Below are positions 9,250-21,984 of a DNA stretch of 64,000 nt, in pieces. This DNA comes from Heliocidaris erythrogramma. Taxonomy: Eukaryota > Echinodermata > Echinoidea > Camarodonta > Echinometridae. Within the stretch, counting starts at the first letter, position 1, and every line of letters begins with the position of its first letter. The stretch covers positions 48,860,873-48,924,872 of the forward strand of contig CM046856.1 of assembly GCA_025617745.1 (NCBI GenBank), in the 5' to 3' direction. The notes beneath the pieces are model-generated. The model was not told the origin of the DNA. It saw nothing but the letters and a program-made list of their open reading frames with translations, and did no database searches. A program made the position numbers and the translations under genes.

Positions 9250-12200
9250 CTTGCACATAAACAGCAGTGGTCCTCATTTTACTATGTAGTTTGATAAGTG
9301 AATAAATATTTGTTTGCTGCCTAGGCTCTCCATTTAGAGTAAACACTAATGAGGTAATTCAGAGTGAATATACTTTTAAAATTAAAAAAAATAGCCTTAG
9401 TTTATAATAGCACTTATAACTAAACAGTTTATCAATGTCAAGAACATATAAAAAAAAAGGACAAAAAACAAAACAACAACATGTTGATGAATCAAAACCA
9501 AGTTGGAGGAGGGGGTGATTTCATGACGTCATTCGCATGATGGCTTTTGCTAGAAGAATGTCAGGACTATTTGGTTAACGGGTTTATCTTTCCTTCTGAA
9601 TCCATTATCATGATAATTTTCATGACCAAATCCCCGGTAAATATTTCAACAGGGGTCATACAAGTTGTGGGGTCCACCATAATCCAGCCGTCATAGATGT
9701 GTTTACTGACAATTTGTAAACAAAACCAAATAAAGATTTATAAAACCACCTATGCATTTGTTATTTTTCTACGAGTCATTAACTTGCAACCGAGATCAGA
9801 CAGCTCGGCCTACGTTGAGCGCAGTGATCAGTGGTAACATTTTGAAGAGCGCCATTTACGACAGACAGTTTCACTCTCGCCTATCTGAGCTCAGTGTCTG
9901 AGAATGCGAAAGTGTCCGTAAATCCTCAGAACACTCTTCTTGTTTGTGACCCGTTGCAATGTCTTGTTGATGGATGCAGTTATAGATATATTATGACTTC
10001 AATCACCCTTGGGTTTCGATTGACTATAATATCTTTAAAAAAGGGTTTTAGACGTGAAAACAAGAAAATAGACCACTTCTGATTTTATGTTTCTTCTAAA
10101 TGTAAAAGCTGTAAATGTGGGCTTGTCTAGCCAACTTATGACACAGAGGTTGTTTGGAAGGTGTAAAAGAAATCAGTGAATGGATTCTTTGACAGATTTG
10201 GCAAATCATATTTTTCCATCTCCTTTATATCATTTATGTATCCGTGAAACTGCGGTTTATTTGATCGAATTATTCTAATTTGTAACGAGTATAATGTAGA
10301 AGTAACCAAATCTGCATCCCACAAATAACATGCCGCGCATGATCATCGTTCATGTACAAACTAAATTTTATTTCGAACTAATGGTCGAGTGATTAATTGA
10401 ATAGCGTCATTTTTAGTACGATGATAATTATGGTAATGATTCAATTGCTACATAATCATCTCTCACGAAGTTCTTTGTTCAGTCCATAATTGCTGCTTGA
10501 TCGTTTGACAAGATTCTTTTTCTATTATGATTCAACAAAATATGTAACCGATTGGAGTGACACGAGAAAAGATTGGAAAAAGTACATGGAAGAAAGAAAG
10601 ATATAAATTGGAGACACGTAAAGGATATCTAAAGATGTTTATAAACGGATTACAGACCATGGTGGAATAGGTCAATAGGAGACAAAAATTATACAATATC
10701 TCATCTTTGGGCGGGAAGGAATGGAATTAAAGAATACAGGCTGGGTGATCTGACAGGAGGAAACGGACTGACGACAGAGAAAATTACTGAGAGAACAGAA
10801 AATGATGAGTAATTGCACCGGCTAAGAATAATGATCAGGTGAATTACCTTTTCTCATATCCGTCAATAAACATAGCATTGATAGATTGCATGAATCTGTC
10901 TGATAAGAAGCCTGAATGACACGAACAGGGAAGTAGTCGGGAAATGATAAACTTCCCTGTGTTTAGCTTAACTTCCAATTGTGTCACAGGTAAACCCGTT
11001 ATCTTGTTATGTCACTTTTTAGATTGATTTCTCAGTGCGCCAATTAAATTTGGCCATCGTCTGTATTTATGTGAGTGCCCGTTTGTTTTGACATAAGTTC
11101 CAGTTCCTGCAAGAGGTGTTAATGAGAGCGATGAGAAGAATCTTGGCGGAAAGAGTCATTGTAAACAAATATACAAGCCTTCAGTCATCTTCTAACGCAA
11201 GATGACAACTGCAATAAATTATTTTATTCAGTTTATCCATGAAATGTAGCTTCATGGTTTATCCCCCCTCCCCCAAGTTACTCCAAGCTTCGAGTTTGAG
11301 AGCCATTTTCTCTTTCCCTGATCATGCATATACAGAGAGAGAGAGAGAGAAAGAGAGAAGAGAAAAGGAAGGAATCGTAGTAAAGTGGACAATGTAACTT
11401 TGAAAAGATGTTTAATGAAAACTATAAAAGAAAATAAATTAATTCAAATAGATCGCCTTTATTCGAATAAAATGTAGTAATTATGTCATTTGATGGGATG
11501 GAATGCAGAGAGGTACGTTCTGGGGTACATAAAGTTTAATAAATTTCCATAATTTATGTGTGCACGGAAATTATCATTTTCTCAACTATCGGAATCGTGC
11601 CTGCAACATTGCTTCCCCGTATTATTGACAGATCAGTACCTGCTCTTGAAACTGGGTAAAGGTTGTTTATTCATTTTTTCTTCTAACACTAAAAAAAGTA
11701 ATTCAACATTCCTGTTCTTGGAACCTTTTCTAGGCGTAAAGACCTGCGGAATGACTCGCCTATCCCAGTGTCTTATCATTTTGACTCTTTTCATTAGTTT
11801 TGCAAGATATCATGTATAATAGGTAAATATCCAGTTTATATCCTGTACACATAAATAACAATTATTTCTTGTTTTACGGTACCCCCATAATAGTCAAGTG
11901 ATATTTTTTGCGGGTAGTAGCTTGACCAGATTTGATAAAAGTCGATAAATGTAGTCCAGCTCACTTCCTCTTTTCTTGATACAATAACCACAATGTAATG
12001 AAAGAACAAAAGGAGGGGTGGTCAATGAGCGGTAAAGTAAACGTCAAATACAACAGCGTACTCTTTTATTATTCGATCTGTGATAGGATGGGATCTTTTG
12101 TTCGGGGTTTATAAGCGTACCGCTTTCTGTTTATTGTGCAACATTTGCACCCCACCGACAGTGATTTGAAGCTTCAGTTTTATACGTTTTATACATTCAT

Positions 12201-13340
12201 TATTATCATTTTAATTTACCACCATTACAATGAGCACAGTTGTCAATACTGCAACGTCATCGATGCCACCACACCATTACACTTCCACCAACACATCCAT
12301 CACTAACCTAATCACCACAACTACTACAGCATACCACCTACTTCTCCACCATCACTATCAGCATTACCACAGCCACCATCTCTGCCATCTCCAACAACTC
12401 CAAGGCACCACTACCACCACCACCACCACCACCACCACCACTACCACCACCACCACTACTACCACCATCACTACCACCACCAACAACACCACCAACACTA
12501 CCACCACTACTACCACCATCACTACCACCACGGCACCACCACTACCCCATAATCAAACACAAGAAGCAATCACACAACTAATATAATTTGGCCTAACGCC
12601 ATTCTCACCATACAGTACGGTGTACATGAATACCACAATCTATAATATGTGACTATTATCACTCCCGGTTACTAGTATTACTGACTACCACCATCACACG
12701 GTAACAATACACGCACATCGATTTACACCACAATCCATATTTCCTGCACTGCATTCCGATCTCTGGTTGCACCTGACTCGGAAAAGTTTCGACGATGATA
12801 ATGCAACCATCAACTGGTGTAAAACTTTTAACCATCCTGATTGGTCAAAGATGTAAGGTTCCTACACATGCATAATGGGGGTGATAGCCGTATACTAATT
12901 TAAGCACATATCCATTCTTAGATCGTTGTTTCACTTTCACAGATTTTGTGTAAGTGAATTTGGTTATTTGTAATATTATTTACTCTCAGTCTCATATTTA
13001 TCGCAAACATATTCTTAATTGTAATCGCACACCAAATCACATGCATTTCTAAAGTTATAATGTTACCCCTATTAATTAATAATGGAATGGCCAAGTGAAT
13101 TAGAAACATGAACGATCGTGATGAAATTATGCATATTTACGAGTTGTTTCTTTCAAAAGATTTTAATTTGAAAATATAAAACTTACAATGATAATTGTTT
13201 ATGTTATTTTATAGTAAATGATTTTTAAAACAGAAATTTTGCTCATTTAAAATGTAAAAATACATCCACGTCAAATTGGCAACACGAATTGAGGCAGTTC
13301 ATTGATAGTTCGACTTGGCTCGGCAGGTGCACGATGAATA
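9250..13340. other. Intergenic, no gene seen
   Basis: Between the TMEM163-like gene and the signal-peptide gene. The sequence is AT-rich and largely unique apart from a GA run near 11330-11370 and the ACC array at 12230-12590. The short frames here have no recognisable domain and no codon-like pattern. It may contain regulatory DNA for the downstream gene; none is identifiable by eye. Confidence 0.5.
12230..12590. repeat. ACC/ACT trinucleotide array
   Basis: Long runs of ACC with ACT, ATC and AAC interruptions, densest at 12410-12545. The poly-Thr open frame is a microsatellite translation. Confidence 0.9.
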
Positions 13341-13580
13341 CAGACTAGACTACATAGTTACATTGAGTTCGTGCCTTAGCTGACGAAAGAGCTAGTGCGA
13401 GGCATCGAAGCCTGCATGACTTGGATGGATTGAACGAATACGGACCAATGATAGTGCCGCAGCTCCGGCATAGTTGGATGTTAGCTTGTCGTTGGAATCC
13501 ATGAGTGATCGGACCTGGCTGTAATTTTGGAATAAACATTAAAAAATACATCTGGATATAGGCAAAGAAATCTGGTCAAC

Positions 13581-13591
13581 ATGGCACCAAG
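13581..13591 (+). CDS. First coding exon, secreted or membrane protein (signal peptide start)
   Basis: ATGGCACCAAG is followed by the donor gtaaag. The preceding bases (GGTCAAC-ATGG) give a usable start context, with G at +4. The 250 bases upstream (about 13310-13580) are richer in CpG than their surroundings and contain short upstream frames, as a 5'UTR might. The three and two-thirds codons (M-A-P-R, completed downstream) join in frame to the exon at 14264, which supplies the hydrophobic core of a signal peptide. This is an inference from two splice sites and phase. The transcription start was not identified. Confidence 0.45.
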
Positions 13592-13841
13592 GTAAAGAGT
13601 TTCATAAGTTTATTTTTCTAAATTCTATGTTCTATTCCAGTATTAAGTTAGACTCTACTTAATTTTGATGTTAGTTGAAATAATGTACATGATGTAGGGC
13701 TTGAAGCCTTGATAAAAAAGTATTGTTCATAATAATTGAGTGATGGAAGCACATGGGATGCACCAGTGAAAAAAATTATAACCGTTTTTTTAAAGGATAT
13801 ATGCTCCTGCCTGCATGAAGATTACAAATCATTTGTTGGTG

Positions 13842-14130
13842 TTTTTTTTTTTTTTTTGGGGGGGGGGGGTGTGGTTGGTTTGTTGTTGGTTTGGGTTTTT
13901 GTTTTTGTTTTTTTTGTTTTGGGGGTTTTGTTTTGTTTTTGTTTTTGTTTCTGTTTGTTGTTTTTTTGTTGTTTTTTGTTGTTTTTTGTTGTTTTTTTGG
14001 GGGGGGGCACCGGTGGGGGGAGAGGAGGAAGGCCTATCTTCCTCGTCATTTTTTTTTTTTTTTTTTTTTTTTGGGGGGGGCACCGGTGGGGGGAGAGGAG
14101 GGAGGAAGGCCTATGTTTTCCTCGTCATTT
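13842..14130. repeat. T/G-rich low-complexity block with an internal duplication
   Basis: Runs of TTTTTG and G12 are followed by GGGGCACCGGTGGGGGGAGA at about 14004 and again at about 14077, each ending in a GGCCTAT and CCTCGTCATTTT phrase. The duplication is separated by a T22 run. It lies in the first intron of the signal-peptide gene. The overlapping Phe/Gly/Cys and Lys/Pro open frames are artefacts of composition. Confidence 0.75.
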
Positions 14131-14150
14131 TGACAATGACGCACTTTGTA

Positions 14151-14166
14151 CCCCCCCCCCCCCCCC
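14151..14166. repeat. C16 homopolymer run
   Basis: Sixteen consecutive C about 100 bases upstream of the signal-peptide exon. Confidence 0.9.
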
Positions 14167-14263
14167 AGAAAATTATCGTTAGAATTATAATTTATATTAT
14201 GGAATTTAAGATATTTTCACCAAAGTTTACATGAATATCAACTGCCTTTTTTTTTTTTTACAG

Positions 14264-14361
14264 GCACCATTCTGGGCCTTCCTGTGCCAGTCATTTTGGA
14301 TTCATGTTTATATTTTGTATATTGAGTGTCATTCACCAAGCAAGCCCTCAAGGATTTGAAG
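14264..14361 (+). CDS. Signal-peptide exon, probably second exon of a secreted or membrane protein gene
   Basis: A run of 13 T and ACAG precede the exon, and gtaaga follows. With the exon at 13581 the frame reads M-A-P-R-H-H-S-G-P, then a hydrophobic core (F-G-F-M-F-I-F-C-I-L-S-V-I), a polar stretch (H-Q-A-S-P-Q) and G-F-E. That is the n-, h- and c-region order of a signal peptide, with cleavage plausible after A-S or shortly beyond. The exon is 98 nt and ends in phase 1, the usual phase for extracellular modules. The next exon is not certain. The FN3 exon at 59512 has the matching entry phase, so a direct splice would read G-F-E-V-L-D-E-S. Alternatives are unseen small exons in the 45-kb gap or an unrelated gene. 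Confidence 0.5.
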
Positions 14362-17355
14362 GTAAGATAAAGAAAACAAGAGGCTTTTGTCACACAATAA
14401 ATTGAGATCCAGAAGGGCATTAACTTATTATTTTACATACAGTTAGCTTCCATCTGGTTTTCAGCAGAAAATATGATTCTGGCATGTCTGGATAGAGCTG
14501 AGTGAAAAGCAGAAGAAAATGTGTGGATGCATCAGCCATCAATGAGCCAACCTTCAACTCCCCATTCATGTTCAAGTGTATCATTGTATATTGCAGACTA
14601 CTTATGTATTGTAGACTATTTGTCAACAGTCAAAGTGTTTAGACAGGCCTGGAATCCAGATCTTTGATTGTATTCATTGTTGATTTTTATGTCAAATCGT
14701 AGTGAGATACATTATGTTCAACAATAACCTGGAGGGTATGGCTTGAAGGTGTGAATGTCTGCAATGTAACCCTATCACTTCTTAACGGTAATGATTGATG
14801 TCATTTGTAACATATATTAATGTATCTAGATGGCTATCTTTTTTTTTCATTGCTACATGTATGTATCTTTTGTGTGGGCAAAACCTTATTAGTTATTTCC
14901 AGTTTACCATCCCCAATTAACCCCCCCCCAAAAAAAAAAAACCACCTAAGAACAACAACAATATAGTATTATTTTACTGTTTGCAACCTGTTTGGCCTCT
15001 ACTAATTTTTAACATTCTTTGTCAACTTGACATGTTGGAGGTATGGTAGTCTTTTATCCAACTTTAACAAATACATATTGATTGAATTGTCAAAAACTGT
15101 GTACTATTAGCTTTTATATCATAGCCCCCATCCCAAATGCTGAATAGCCCCCATCCCAAATGCTGAATAGCCCAACCATCCGTCCATCAAGGTGGTTTAC
15201 TCTATGTTGTGTATCGGAATGTGTTGTTCTTTTTTCTGGCAATAGTACCAATGCAGAATTTGCAGATGGTGAAAAAAAGACAAACAAAGTTTCCCAAGTG
15301 TTACCTCTACTGAACCTTTTCAACGAAGAAGTAAGAGTACATCCTTGTTCAGCTTGAAGCTTGACAGAGTTTGTGTGTAGTAGTCTTTTATCAAACATTT
15401 TTCTAAAACAATTTAAAGTGATTAAATTATGCATAAATCTATCATAAGTTTCTCAAAAACACATTGGCTGTTGCCAAATGCTGAATAGTATTAGTACATA
15501 CATGTATGCAAAATCTGTGCAAATGGTGAAAAGATATAGCAGACAAACATTGTCTCTAGCTCTCAATCATTGCCTTTGTTGGATTCTAATGAGACGTAGG
15601 AGTAGCCTACCAATGTTTCAGTTAGCATTCTTCACCTTGGGACTTGACAGAATAAGGGCCTGACCTCTACAGCGTTGTCATAACAGACAGGATCGCAGCA
15701 TGTTTGGTCATGAAGATCAGTCTGAAAATAAATGGGATGTCACCCAACATCACGACTAATTCTGTCTAGATTCGCCAAGAAGATCATGGAACTGGCAAGT
15801 TGGACCAATGCGCAGCTTGTTTCTTCGCACCTGGGATGCTTAAGAGGTGATGCCTTGCAGCGCCGATGGGAAGAAATGCCCGGCAACGCGAATCATAGGT
15901 TGTCATTGATTATAGCACATGACTTGTAGATCGCAGTGTTGTAGAGGTAGAAAAGGGTGATGGATAGACTTACTTCCAGGTTGCTTCCAGGGAAAAATGA
16001 GTGAGGTCATGCTTCGTAGCCAGATGGTATGATAGGATGAAGTAAATTGTAAGCCATCTCTTTTCGAAATCAATCAGATGTTCTGTAGCACGATGCCTTT
16101 GCAGAGCTTGTCCTCAAACAGCTAGGGCTTGACATGAACAGGGGTCAAGTACATAAGGGCCCCAAATTTTAACTCTCTACCCTTAATTTTTGTTTAAATT
16201 TAGAATAGTGCACCCATACATAGAGACAAAAAGATTTTCCGTTCAGACCCCCTGTGAAAAGGTTAGTGTGGAGCTAGCCCTGCCTAAATATAGGAGAAAT
16301 AAAACACATCGATGCAATAGTAACTCTACATAAAAACTATCATCTCTATTCTTTTGGGAATGGAAAAAAAAAGCTATATCAAATAATTTGCTGTGAATTA
16401 GGCTAGGTGGAGGCATGGACACATGGAGTTGAATGTTAGTGGGCAGGATCTGCCACTAAACCAGCGGTGGCCAATTTGTGGCCTTGTCTCAAGCTGGTTT
16501 GCCTAACGACTACCAAGTGCTTGGTTGCTTCCTCGAAGCTATTTGTTCATTACCCACATACTCTGCATTCACCTCGGTATCCCTTGCCCTCCTTCATGAA
16601 TGTACTACCTGCCTGTCAGGTTTGTATGTGAGTTGAACTTGAATGCTAGAATGTTGGTATGTTATTCCCTTGTCATACCAAGGACTCCGTGGTCATAGAT
16701 CACATGTTTGGCAGGAGGACTAGGCCTGTAGATATCTTGCTACAATGTGAGCCCTATGCCAAGCCTGAAAGTAAAATTGTAAAATAGTCTGCTGATTGTG
16801 CGTTACTTTGTAAATTGTGATTGGGTGAGATAGTGATCGAGAAAAAGTTGGATGCCACATCATTATTGCTTTGATGACGACAGCTCAAAAGTTACAATCT
16901 TTGGGTGAGCTTTGACACTCCTCAGAGAAATATGATTGAAATGTTTATTTAATGTCATATTACTATTGCTTAGTTGGAAACAAAAAGGAAAAAGAAGATT
17001 TTTGGGAAAAATTGGGGACTGATCACTTCAGTAAAGTAGAGCAATAAAGCACCATTGTTTCCAGAAATTTGTTTATTTTTTAATCTCTAAACACTTCTTC
17101 TATATTAAGGTTTCATACTGTAAGCCAAGTACATGTAGCTTCACCCATGGAAGTGTGAGTGAATGATATGACAATGACAATGGATTCTCCAGACTCATCT
17201 ATTGCATTCCGTTCACTGCTGGTGGTCTGATGTTCAACTCCAGTGCATCTATGTAAGCCTATAATTATGGTGCTTCAAGAGCCAGAAGGGTGTTCATTCT
17301 GTTATAGTACATGAGTTAATGCCTTTCTAGCTGCCAGTATACTATTAATACATGG
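14362..17355. other. Probable intron, no further exon seen
   Basis: AT-rich DNA. Notable only for a tandem 24-bp duplication near 15122-15170 (CCCCCATCCCAAATGCTGAA) and a CpG-richer stretch at 15740-15930 whose frames carry no recognisable domain. An AGAAGGGTGTT phrase near 17286 belongs to a dispersed palindromic family also seen at 62260. Confidence 0.4.
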
Positions 17356-17361
17356 TTGGGA

Positions 17362-17456
17362 GTGCGTTGGTGCGATCTGGCAACACAAAGGTTTTTATCG
17401 TGGTGTACTGTACACCATGATAAAAACCTGCGTGTTGCCAGATCGCACCAACGCAC
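17362..17456. repeat. Near-perfect hairpin, arms about 46 bp, almost no loop
   Basis: GTGCGTTGGTGCGATCTGGC on the left pairs with GCCAGATCGCACCAACGCAC on the right. The pairing continues inward through GGTTTTTATC and its complement to a centre at GTGTACTGTACAC. Only one short internal mismatch is present. Confidence 0.85.
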
Positions 17457-17756
17457 GACATCAAACATGTATTTATTATACAAAACAGGTCGGCAATATG
17501 ATTATGAAGTCTATAAAAATGGTTACGAACCCCATAGAAACGTCAAGAGTCGCACAGTCATGGAGGCTGCCATTTGCTTTCCTGGATGACATCACAGAAG
17601 CGCAGCTAACAAAAGTCATGCATGTTTCAGTGCGCGCATGTAATCTCTGCGCTAAAATGACAAACTACGCAATTTCATTGCGTTTTAAGTTTGCACGCAC
17701 CAGATGTACGCGTACGCGCAGCTCAGCCGTGCTTTAGAACCTTTTTGCCGTGCTTT

Positions 17757-17838
17757 ATCACTTTTTTTTGCACGGTCACGTGGTGTTATATGACCAATCA
17801 GGATGGCTACATTCTTGAACCCATTTTATAATAGATAA
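17757..17838. repeat. Dispersed repeat fragment shared with 7019-7100
   Basis: TTTTTTTTGCACGGTCACGT and GACCAATCAGGATGGCTACA match the earlier copy. It follows the 17362 hairpin by 300 bp and may belong to the same larger element. Confidence 0.55.
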
Positions 17839-17839
17839 T

Positions 17840-19725
17840 ATATGTATGCATGAAGCTGTACGGCTCTTTGTCATATTTTAAAAAAATTTATATGTTGTAT
17901 GTATATCAAAATAAAAGGTATTGAGAAATCATAAACCTCTTTTTTTTTTGGGGGGGGGTGGTATTTTTTTAGCTGGACTTTATTGTAATGTACGTTTGGG
18001 CAATCCCAGCATAAAGACATGACATTCAGATCTATTTTGGTATAATTTAAGATAAATTTAAACAAAATCAAAAGGACATCCCAGGACATTTTCACAAATC
18101 AATTAAGACAATTAAAATGTAATTGATTTGTGAAAATGAAAGATTTGTCATGTTCATCGTTCTTAATGTCTCTGTTGTGAAATTGTCCTTCTTAAAATAA
18201 TAACATTCCAATCAATTCATAATCAATGATTCATGTTGTTATCTTGGCCATTTACACCATTGCTTAAAGTGTTCACAATATAACATGTACCAAATACTAA
18301 TACCTCCAACAAAGGAGAAAGTACTAGATTAGTATGTATTAAAAGCATCACTAAGGTTCAAATCCATTGTACTACAATGGTACCAAGTCCTGTGTCTGCT
18401 GAACATGCCTGATTCCTCCTAATCCCTCCTAATCCCTCCTAATCCCAACACACTTGCTTCTGATCATTTATAGAGAGTGTACTCGAAAGCCTATAACTAT
18501 AAGTAACACCTCACTTTCTCTATTGAGGGATTAGCATCGATCCCTACCCAGTGCATAAAGCAATGCCCTCAATGTTCGAAGCGACCTGAAGCGACGCGTC
18601 GCCACGTTTGGGCTTGCAGAAAAACACTGCTGCAGTGCTGCTTCAATACAATTTTATGCATATTTAGAATCAAATAATTCAGCACTGTGAATTTTTTTCC
18701 ACAAGTTAACTGCAAAATTAGGCTAAACAAGTGTACTCTTACAAATTCTAGAGGCGATTTAATGTGACAATTAGTATAATGTCTTTTTTAAAGCAAAAAA
18801 TCAAATCATGTATCTTTCGAATAGGAGTTCACTGCAATCGTACACAGCAGACGATGTCCCACGCGATGTCCCACGTGGTCCTACGTACTGTGTTTGAGTG
18901 AGGGCTCCTAATTTTTGTCGCGCTGCTGCATCCACTGCTCGCATAGAGCCGTGCGTACGATGCGATATCCAAGGTAGAGATCGATGGGGATTACCTGAGA
19001 TCTACAGCCCTCTCAAAGGATAGGAGCCATATTGTTGTTTTTCAAGTAGACGTGTGATGTAATAGTGACTGGGTCTCGATTACTAATCTTGCCATTTATG
19101 TGGACACAAGCAAGAGTAGCCATGATAAGTTCTTCAGGTCCTCTCTATTCTTGAGATTTGAATTTGACCTCAAAGTTGTCATGGTGGCCATATTGCTTGA
19201 ACATTTGGTGTAGGTGTATTTTCTACCATCTCTGTTTCCATTGAGTGGCCTTTTACTAATGGTTTGATTTATTTTTGATTCATTGGTGCATGGATCTGAT
19301 GCAGTTCTTGAGCATGATTGTCCAGTTTTGCAAATTTGAAAAATCCACTTTTCTCCCAAGCAGAATACTTGTGACAATTTCTTTAAAAGTTTATTTCATA
19401 GGAAAAATATCTTTTTATTTGAGTTTTGAACAATCTTGCTGGGGTTTGCCAAAAGATTCATGATCTACACCTGTCCCGTGCCTGACCCGCAAGAAGCTGG
19501 TGCCAACAGGTCAAGTTTATTTTCATAGCCCAAGAATTCCAACCATTTTGCGATAAAAATAATACAGCACTAACAGCAGTGGGAAATATTACAAAGTATG
19601 GACATGAAAAAGAGCTAGGCTGGTTAGATTATTGCAAGAACCTGTCGGTTAGAGTGAATAAAGTAATGTAAATTTACACTTTATATGAACTAAAGTAACA
19701 TGATAGGCTTCTTTTGGGTCAGGTG
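17840..19725. other. Probable intron, no gene seen
   Basis: Mostly unique AT-rich DNA. Contains a 9-bp tandem (CCTCCTAAT, about four units) near 18411-18446 and a CpG-richer patch near 18580-18970. No frame with a recognisable domain. Confidence 0.4.
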
Positions 19726-19728
19726 TCA

Positions 19729-19866
19729 GGGGAGCGTTTCATCAAGTGTTTTGTCAGTGATTTTTACCGACAACTGTTATAAGCTATTGAAATCCTTGCA
19801 TCTGATTGGCTGAGAGCAAATTTGTCAGTAAAAATCACTGACAAGACACTTGATGAAACGCTCCCC
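19729..19866 (+). mobile_element. 138-bp palindromic MITE, copy 1
   Basis: Ends GGGGAGCGTTTCATCAAG and CTTGATGAAACGCTCCCC. The inverted repeat extends through GTTTTGTCAGTGATTTTTAC. The central 55 bp is not palindromic and includes ATTGGCTGAGAGC. This copy and copy 5 read in one orientation, the other three in the opposite one. Confidence 0.9.
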
Positions 19867-20658
19867 AGGTTTGCTCTGTTGAACAAATAATACTTATGAA
19901 AACTTTCACTTTATGGAGTTCAAGCATATGTAGACTTTGCCATCAATCAAATTTTTGATAGAAAGAAAATGAGGAAAAACAAGTTAATAAAAATATGGAT
20001 GCTTATAACTAAATAATTCCAATCACAATTATTGATTGTTCAGAATTTTTCTTTAAAAAAGTTAGAAAAGTCCAGTTGATGAAGGAAATTTCAAAACTTA
20101 GGCTGAATAGTAATCTGATGAAGTAGACCTTTCATGATATGCAAAAAAGATAAAATCATGATTTTTTTTTTAGTGCTAGCGAGGGAGCATCAGGTAGCTC
20201 ACATAGCAATGATGAGGCTGAAAGTTGTTTCATATAAGAAAGTCAGCTTTGATATTATAACATTTATAATTACCATTATTTTCTTTAGCTGTGTAAGATG
20301 TCGAAGTAAAACACCAGAATATTAATACATTTTTTTCTAAAAGAATTACAGATTTGCCCTTGAAATATCAAGGCATTTTTTAAATGGCAGATCTGTTTGT
20401 CCATCTCTTTGTGGTATAGACTATAGGTCACATTGAGGCTACTCTCTTGGTTGAAGAAAAACATTTCTCTTTTCCACTGCTCATACAACCTGGAGCCATT
20501 CCAGATCCTAGTCAAATAAAAAACCTCCTAAACCCTCCCAAAACCTTTCTGAAATCCTCCACGGTTGCCTCAAAATATGTATCCTCCCCAGCGCAGAGGA
20601 AAGAGAAAGTGCAGGTGGTCGTATTTTGATAATATTCACCTTAGAGACTTTCACAAGT

Positions 20659-21052
20659 TGCATTTCTATTAGCCCAAACAAGCTTGATTTTCGAGATATT
20701 AGATTTTTTTAAAGACTGAGCATCTCAAGAATATAGTCAAAATGTGATGTTTCCCTTCCCCATTAGCCGGAGTCGAGCAATGCCCTCTTGCTCCAGGAAT
20801 TAGCTCGGCCCTGGGAGCATATCGTAGTGTGAGTATGACTTTATCGGACAATTAGCCCACTAATTGACCAAGTAGCAGGCTATTTCGCGAACAAGTCGTA
20901 GTTTGCTTTGGATAAAAGCCCAAGCCCAAAATGTGAAATAACCGGCTATTTGCATTTTCAGGGTAAATTAGCTCAAGCTAGTTGTGATTGGGCTAATTTC
21001 CCTCTATTAGAATTAGTAGGCTCTTTTGGAAACTCTGGCTAATGGAAATGCA
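20659..21052 (+). mobile_element. TIR element with TGCATTTCnATTAGCC ends, copy 1
   Basis: The left end TGCATTTCTATTAGCC is mirrored by the right end GGCTAATGGAAATGCA. The 394-bp interior has several GGGCTAATTT-type words and no transposase frame. A diverged copy lies inverted at 27428-27850. Confidence 0.7.
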
Positions 21053-21234
21053 CCTCGTGTGCTTCTATCTGGAGGTTGGAGGCATCAGTTGTTTGATGCT
21101 GATGGCAAGGGGCTTTGGAAAAGGACTGAAGACAGACCCCCATTCACCTGAATCGTCAATTGATGGAGGTTAGCAGACTGTTTACTGAGCTCTTCTAACC
21201 CCTGTAGCTAGCAACAAAGACATCAAAGAGAGAA

Positions 21235-21560
21235 AAAATGTTTTTCTTGTACTTCTCTCTCTCTCTCTCTCACTCTCTAAAATGACAGCAATGATTATAT
21301 TTTAGGGATTTCTATAGTACATGTATGTATCATTCTCTTACAACAGACTAGTGTCCCCACTCCTAGACAGGTATGGTACATGTATCTCACCACATCCTTC
21401 CTATATTTGTTTGTTTAAACACAACTTCCTATTCTATGGCGAGACACAAGAAACTGTCTCCTGTTTCTACAAATTTTGTAAAAACAATATTATTTACTTT
21501 TGTAAAAAAGTCCAGAGTCCTGACTCTCAACTTGTTGTATGTACAGACACAACATAATCT
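21235..21560. other. CT microsatellite and chance frames
   Basis: A CTCT array at 21255-21285 is followed by AT-rich DNA. The two overlapping frames of 68 and 78 codons have no recognisable domain. Confidence 0.5.
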
Positions 21561-21799
21561 TCTAGGCCAATGTTATTAAAAAATGCTCCCATTTCCTCCA
21601 TTTTAACTCTTTTGTACAATGATCAACAGGTTGATTTCCAATATGAAAAAAGGCATTCAAAATGGGACAGTTATAATATATTAAGTTACAAATGATGATA
21701 AGATAATTGAATTGAAATGGTCAGTTCATCAGTGTTTTAATTTTTTTAATTTGACACTTCAAAATCTTCCCGTGCATGTGAAATAGAAGTATTAAAAAT

Positions 21800-21919
21800 A
21801 TTTGACCCAAGTGTCTTTTTTTTCTTATCAGATTTTGCTCAAACTTTCACTAATCTTTTTCTTTCATTTTTCTTCTTTTAGTCAAATCAACGAAATTCCA
21901 GGGTGGACTTTCCCTTTAA
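21800..21919 (-). mobile_element. TTAA-ended MITE, solo end
   Basis: GATTTTGCTCAAACTTTCAC, then TCAAATCAACGAAATTCCAG and GGTGGACTTTCCCTTTAA, matching one end of the element at 49423-49839 and the fragment near 56600. It ends in TTAA. Confidence 0.5.
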
Positions 21920-21922
21920 TTT

Positions 21923-21924
<2 letters not shown>

Positions 21925-21956
<32 letters not shown>
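21925..21956. repeat. G32 homopolymer run
   Basis: Thirty-two consecutive G, the longest homopolymer in the window. It is immediately downstream of the TTAA-ended repeat and 29 bases before the 21985 hairpin. Its length in the real genome is uncertain because such tracts are hard to sequence. Confidence 0.85.
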
Positions 21957-21957
<1 letters not shown>

Positions 21958-21984
21958 AGAAAAAAAGCTGACGGTATCCCAGCT

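Noticed and set aside
12230-12586. 118-codon Thr-rich frame
   Set aside because: ACC/ACT microsatellite translation.
15732-15929. 65-codon frame in CpG-richer DNA as an exon of the signal-peptide gene
   Set aside because: No recognisable module and no clean acceptor and donor in matching phase.
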